DNA of 13,558 nucleotides from Propionibacteriaceae bacterium. GTDB taxonomy: Bacteria; Actinomycetota; Actinomycetes; Propionibacteriales; Propionibacteriaceae. The stretch's first letter is position 1. The number at the start of each line of letters is the position of its first letter. Of this stretch, positions 13,099-13,558 are shown one piece after another. The position numbers and the translations under genes were made by a program. The DNA lies in contig CAJPNZ010000087.1 of the NCBI GenBank assembly GCA_905372155.1, forward strand, positions 1 to 13,558, given 5' to 3'. The notes under the pieces are model-generated. The model was not told the DNA's origin. It did no database searches and was given only the letters and a program-made list of their open reading frames with translations.

Positions 13099-13558
13099 AT
13101 GCGCGCCCGCTTGATCGCCCTGAACCCGGAGCCCGTCGACCTGCCCTTCGACGCCGCCTGGCAGCCGCGGCCCTTCGGTCACGTTGCCCGCGCCGTCGTC
13201 GAGACCGACGATCCGGAACAGCTGCGCCTGCGACTCCTGGAGGTCGCCTCGGGCGGGGTGGTCGCGGGTCCCCTCGCCGAGCAGCCGGCGCGCCTGGTGA
13301 TGATGGACGTGGACTCCACCTTGACCACGACCGAGGCCATCGACCTGCTGGCGGAGCACGCCGGCACCGGGGAGCTCGTCGCCTCGATCACGGAACGGGC
13401 GATGCGCGGTGAGTTGGATTTCGCGGAGTCGCTGCGGGAGCGGGTCGCGACGCTGCAGGGCCTGCCGGTCCGGGTCTTCGACGAGGTCCTGCCCCGCATC
13501 ACCTTGTCGCCGGGAGCGCGGGAGCTCGTCGCCGCCCTCCACGGGGCCGGGGTGAGGG
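13099..13558 (+). CDS. serB: Phosphoserine phosphatase SerB, 5' part (cut by window end)
   Basis: The first 153 codons of a HAD-superfamily phosphatase that makes L-serine from O-phosphoserine, the last step of serine synthesis. After a variable N-terminal region (1-65) comes HAD motif I, MMDVDSTLTTTEAIDLL (68-84), with nucleophile Asp70 and acid Asp72. Next is the cap region TERAMRGELDFAESLRERV, a near-diagnostic string for SerB, and then LQGLP. Motifs II-IV lie beyond the window. Full SerB proteins of this type have roughly 290 or more residues. The ATG at 13099 is supported by the -10 box 7 bases before it. The frame has no stop before the window end. Confidence 0.9.
   Translation, partial: MRARLIALNPEPVDLPFDAAWQPRPFGHVARAVVETDDPEQLRLRLLEVASGGVVAGPLAEQPARLVMMDVDSTLTTTEAIDLLAEHAGTGELVASITERAMRGELDFAESLRERVATLQGLPVRVFDEVLPRITLSPGARELVAALHGAGVR

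Noticed and set aside
12019..13542. 507-codon minus-strand open frame
   Set aside because: It crosses the DUF4276 gene, four intergenic repeats and serB in antisense; no motif and no ribosome site.

Overview
The window is high-GC, densely coding DNA from an actinomycete. The evidence is GC-rich third codon positions, three genes that seem to start without a leader directly behind a TAnnnT -10 box, an IS481-family relic, an HtrA protease with a long Pro/Gln/Gly-rich cytoplasmic tail, and a family of about 45-bp intergenic repeats with GGTTGAGCC and GTCGAAACC ends. A member of the Propionibacteriaceae or a close relative is my best guess; this is inference, because no rRNA or species marker is present.

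Layout. 1-823: a secreted lipoprotein. 948-1287: a decayed IS481 transposase reduced to short pieces in three frames. 1457-3823: a two-gene sugar operon made of a sugar-porter MFS permease and a PfkB-type fructokinase. 3826-6212 (minus strand): an accessory island. Read in its own direction it holds a 3' gene fragment, a 45-codon ORF joined to it by an ATGA overlap, an AAA/ABC-type ATPase, a small TOPRIM/DUF4276-like protein two bases behind it, and a broken relic that runs up to the fructokinase stop codon. Imperfect direct repeats of 47 and 50 bp (4089-4135 and 5989-6038) flank the 45-codon ORF, ATPase and TOPRIM genes. 6215-6341: two inverted copies of the intergenic repeat. 6404-7318: a stand-alone seven-bladed WD40 protein. 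7371-7913 (minus): a GNAT acetyltransferase. 8226-9200: an RsmC/RlmG-like methyltransferase. 9297-10811: an HtrA/DegP-type membrane-anchored protease, followed by a strong hairpin. 10940-12732: a second ATPase plus DUF4276 pair on the plus strand, with a GTGA overlap. 12744-13046: one partial and four full copies of the intergenic repeat. 13099-end: a phosphoserine phosphatase (SerB) running off the window.

How the genes work together. The permease and fructokinase form a plausible import-and-phosphorylate unit for a ketose such as fructose. The protease, methyltransferase, GNAT and SerB look like ordinary chromosomal genes. The most interesting content is the presence, about 5 kb apart and on opposite strands, of two unrelated-looking operons that pair a roughly 380-residue ATPase with a small TOPRIM/DUF4276-like protein. 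This is the architecture of split OLD-family systems, several of which defend against phages. The first sits in a scarred, repeat-bounded region with gene fragments on both sides, as expected for a defence hotspot. A defence role is inferred from family and context and is not shown by the sequence.
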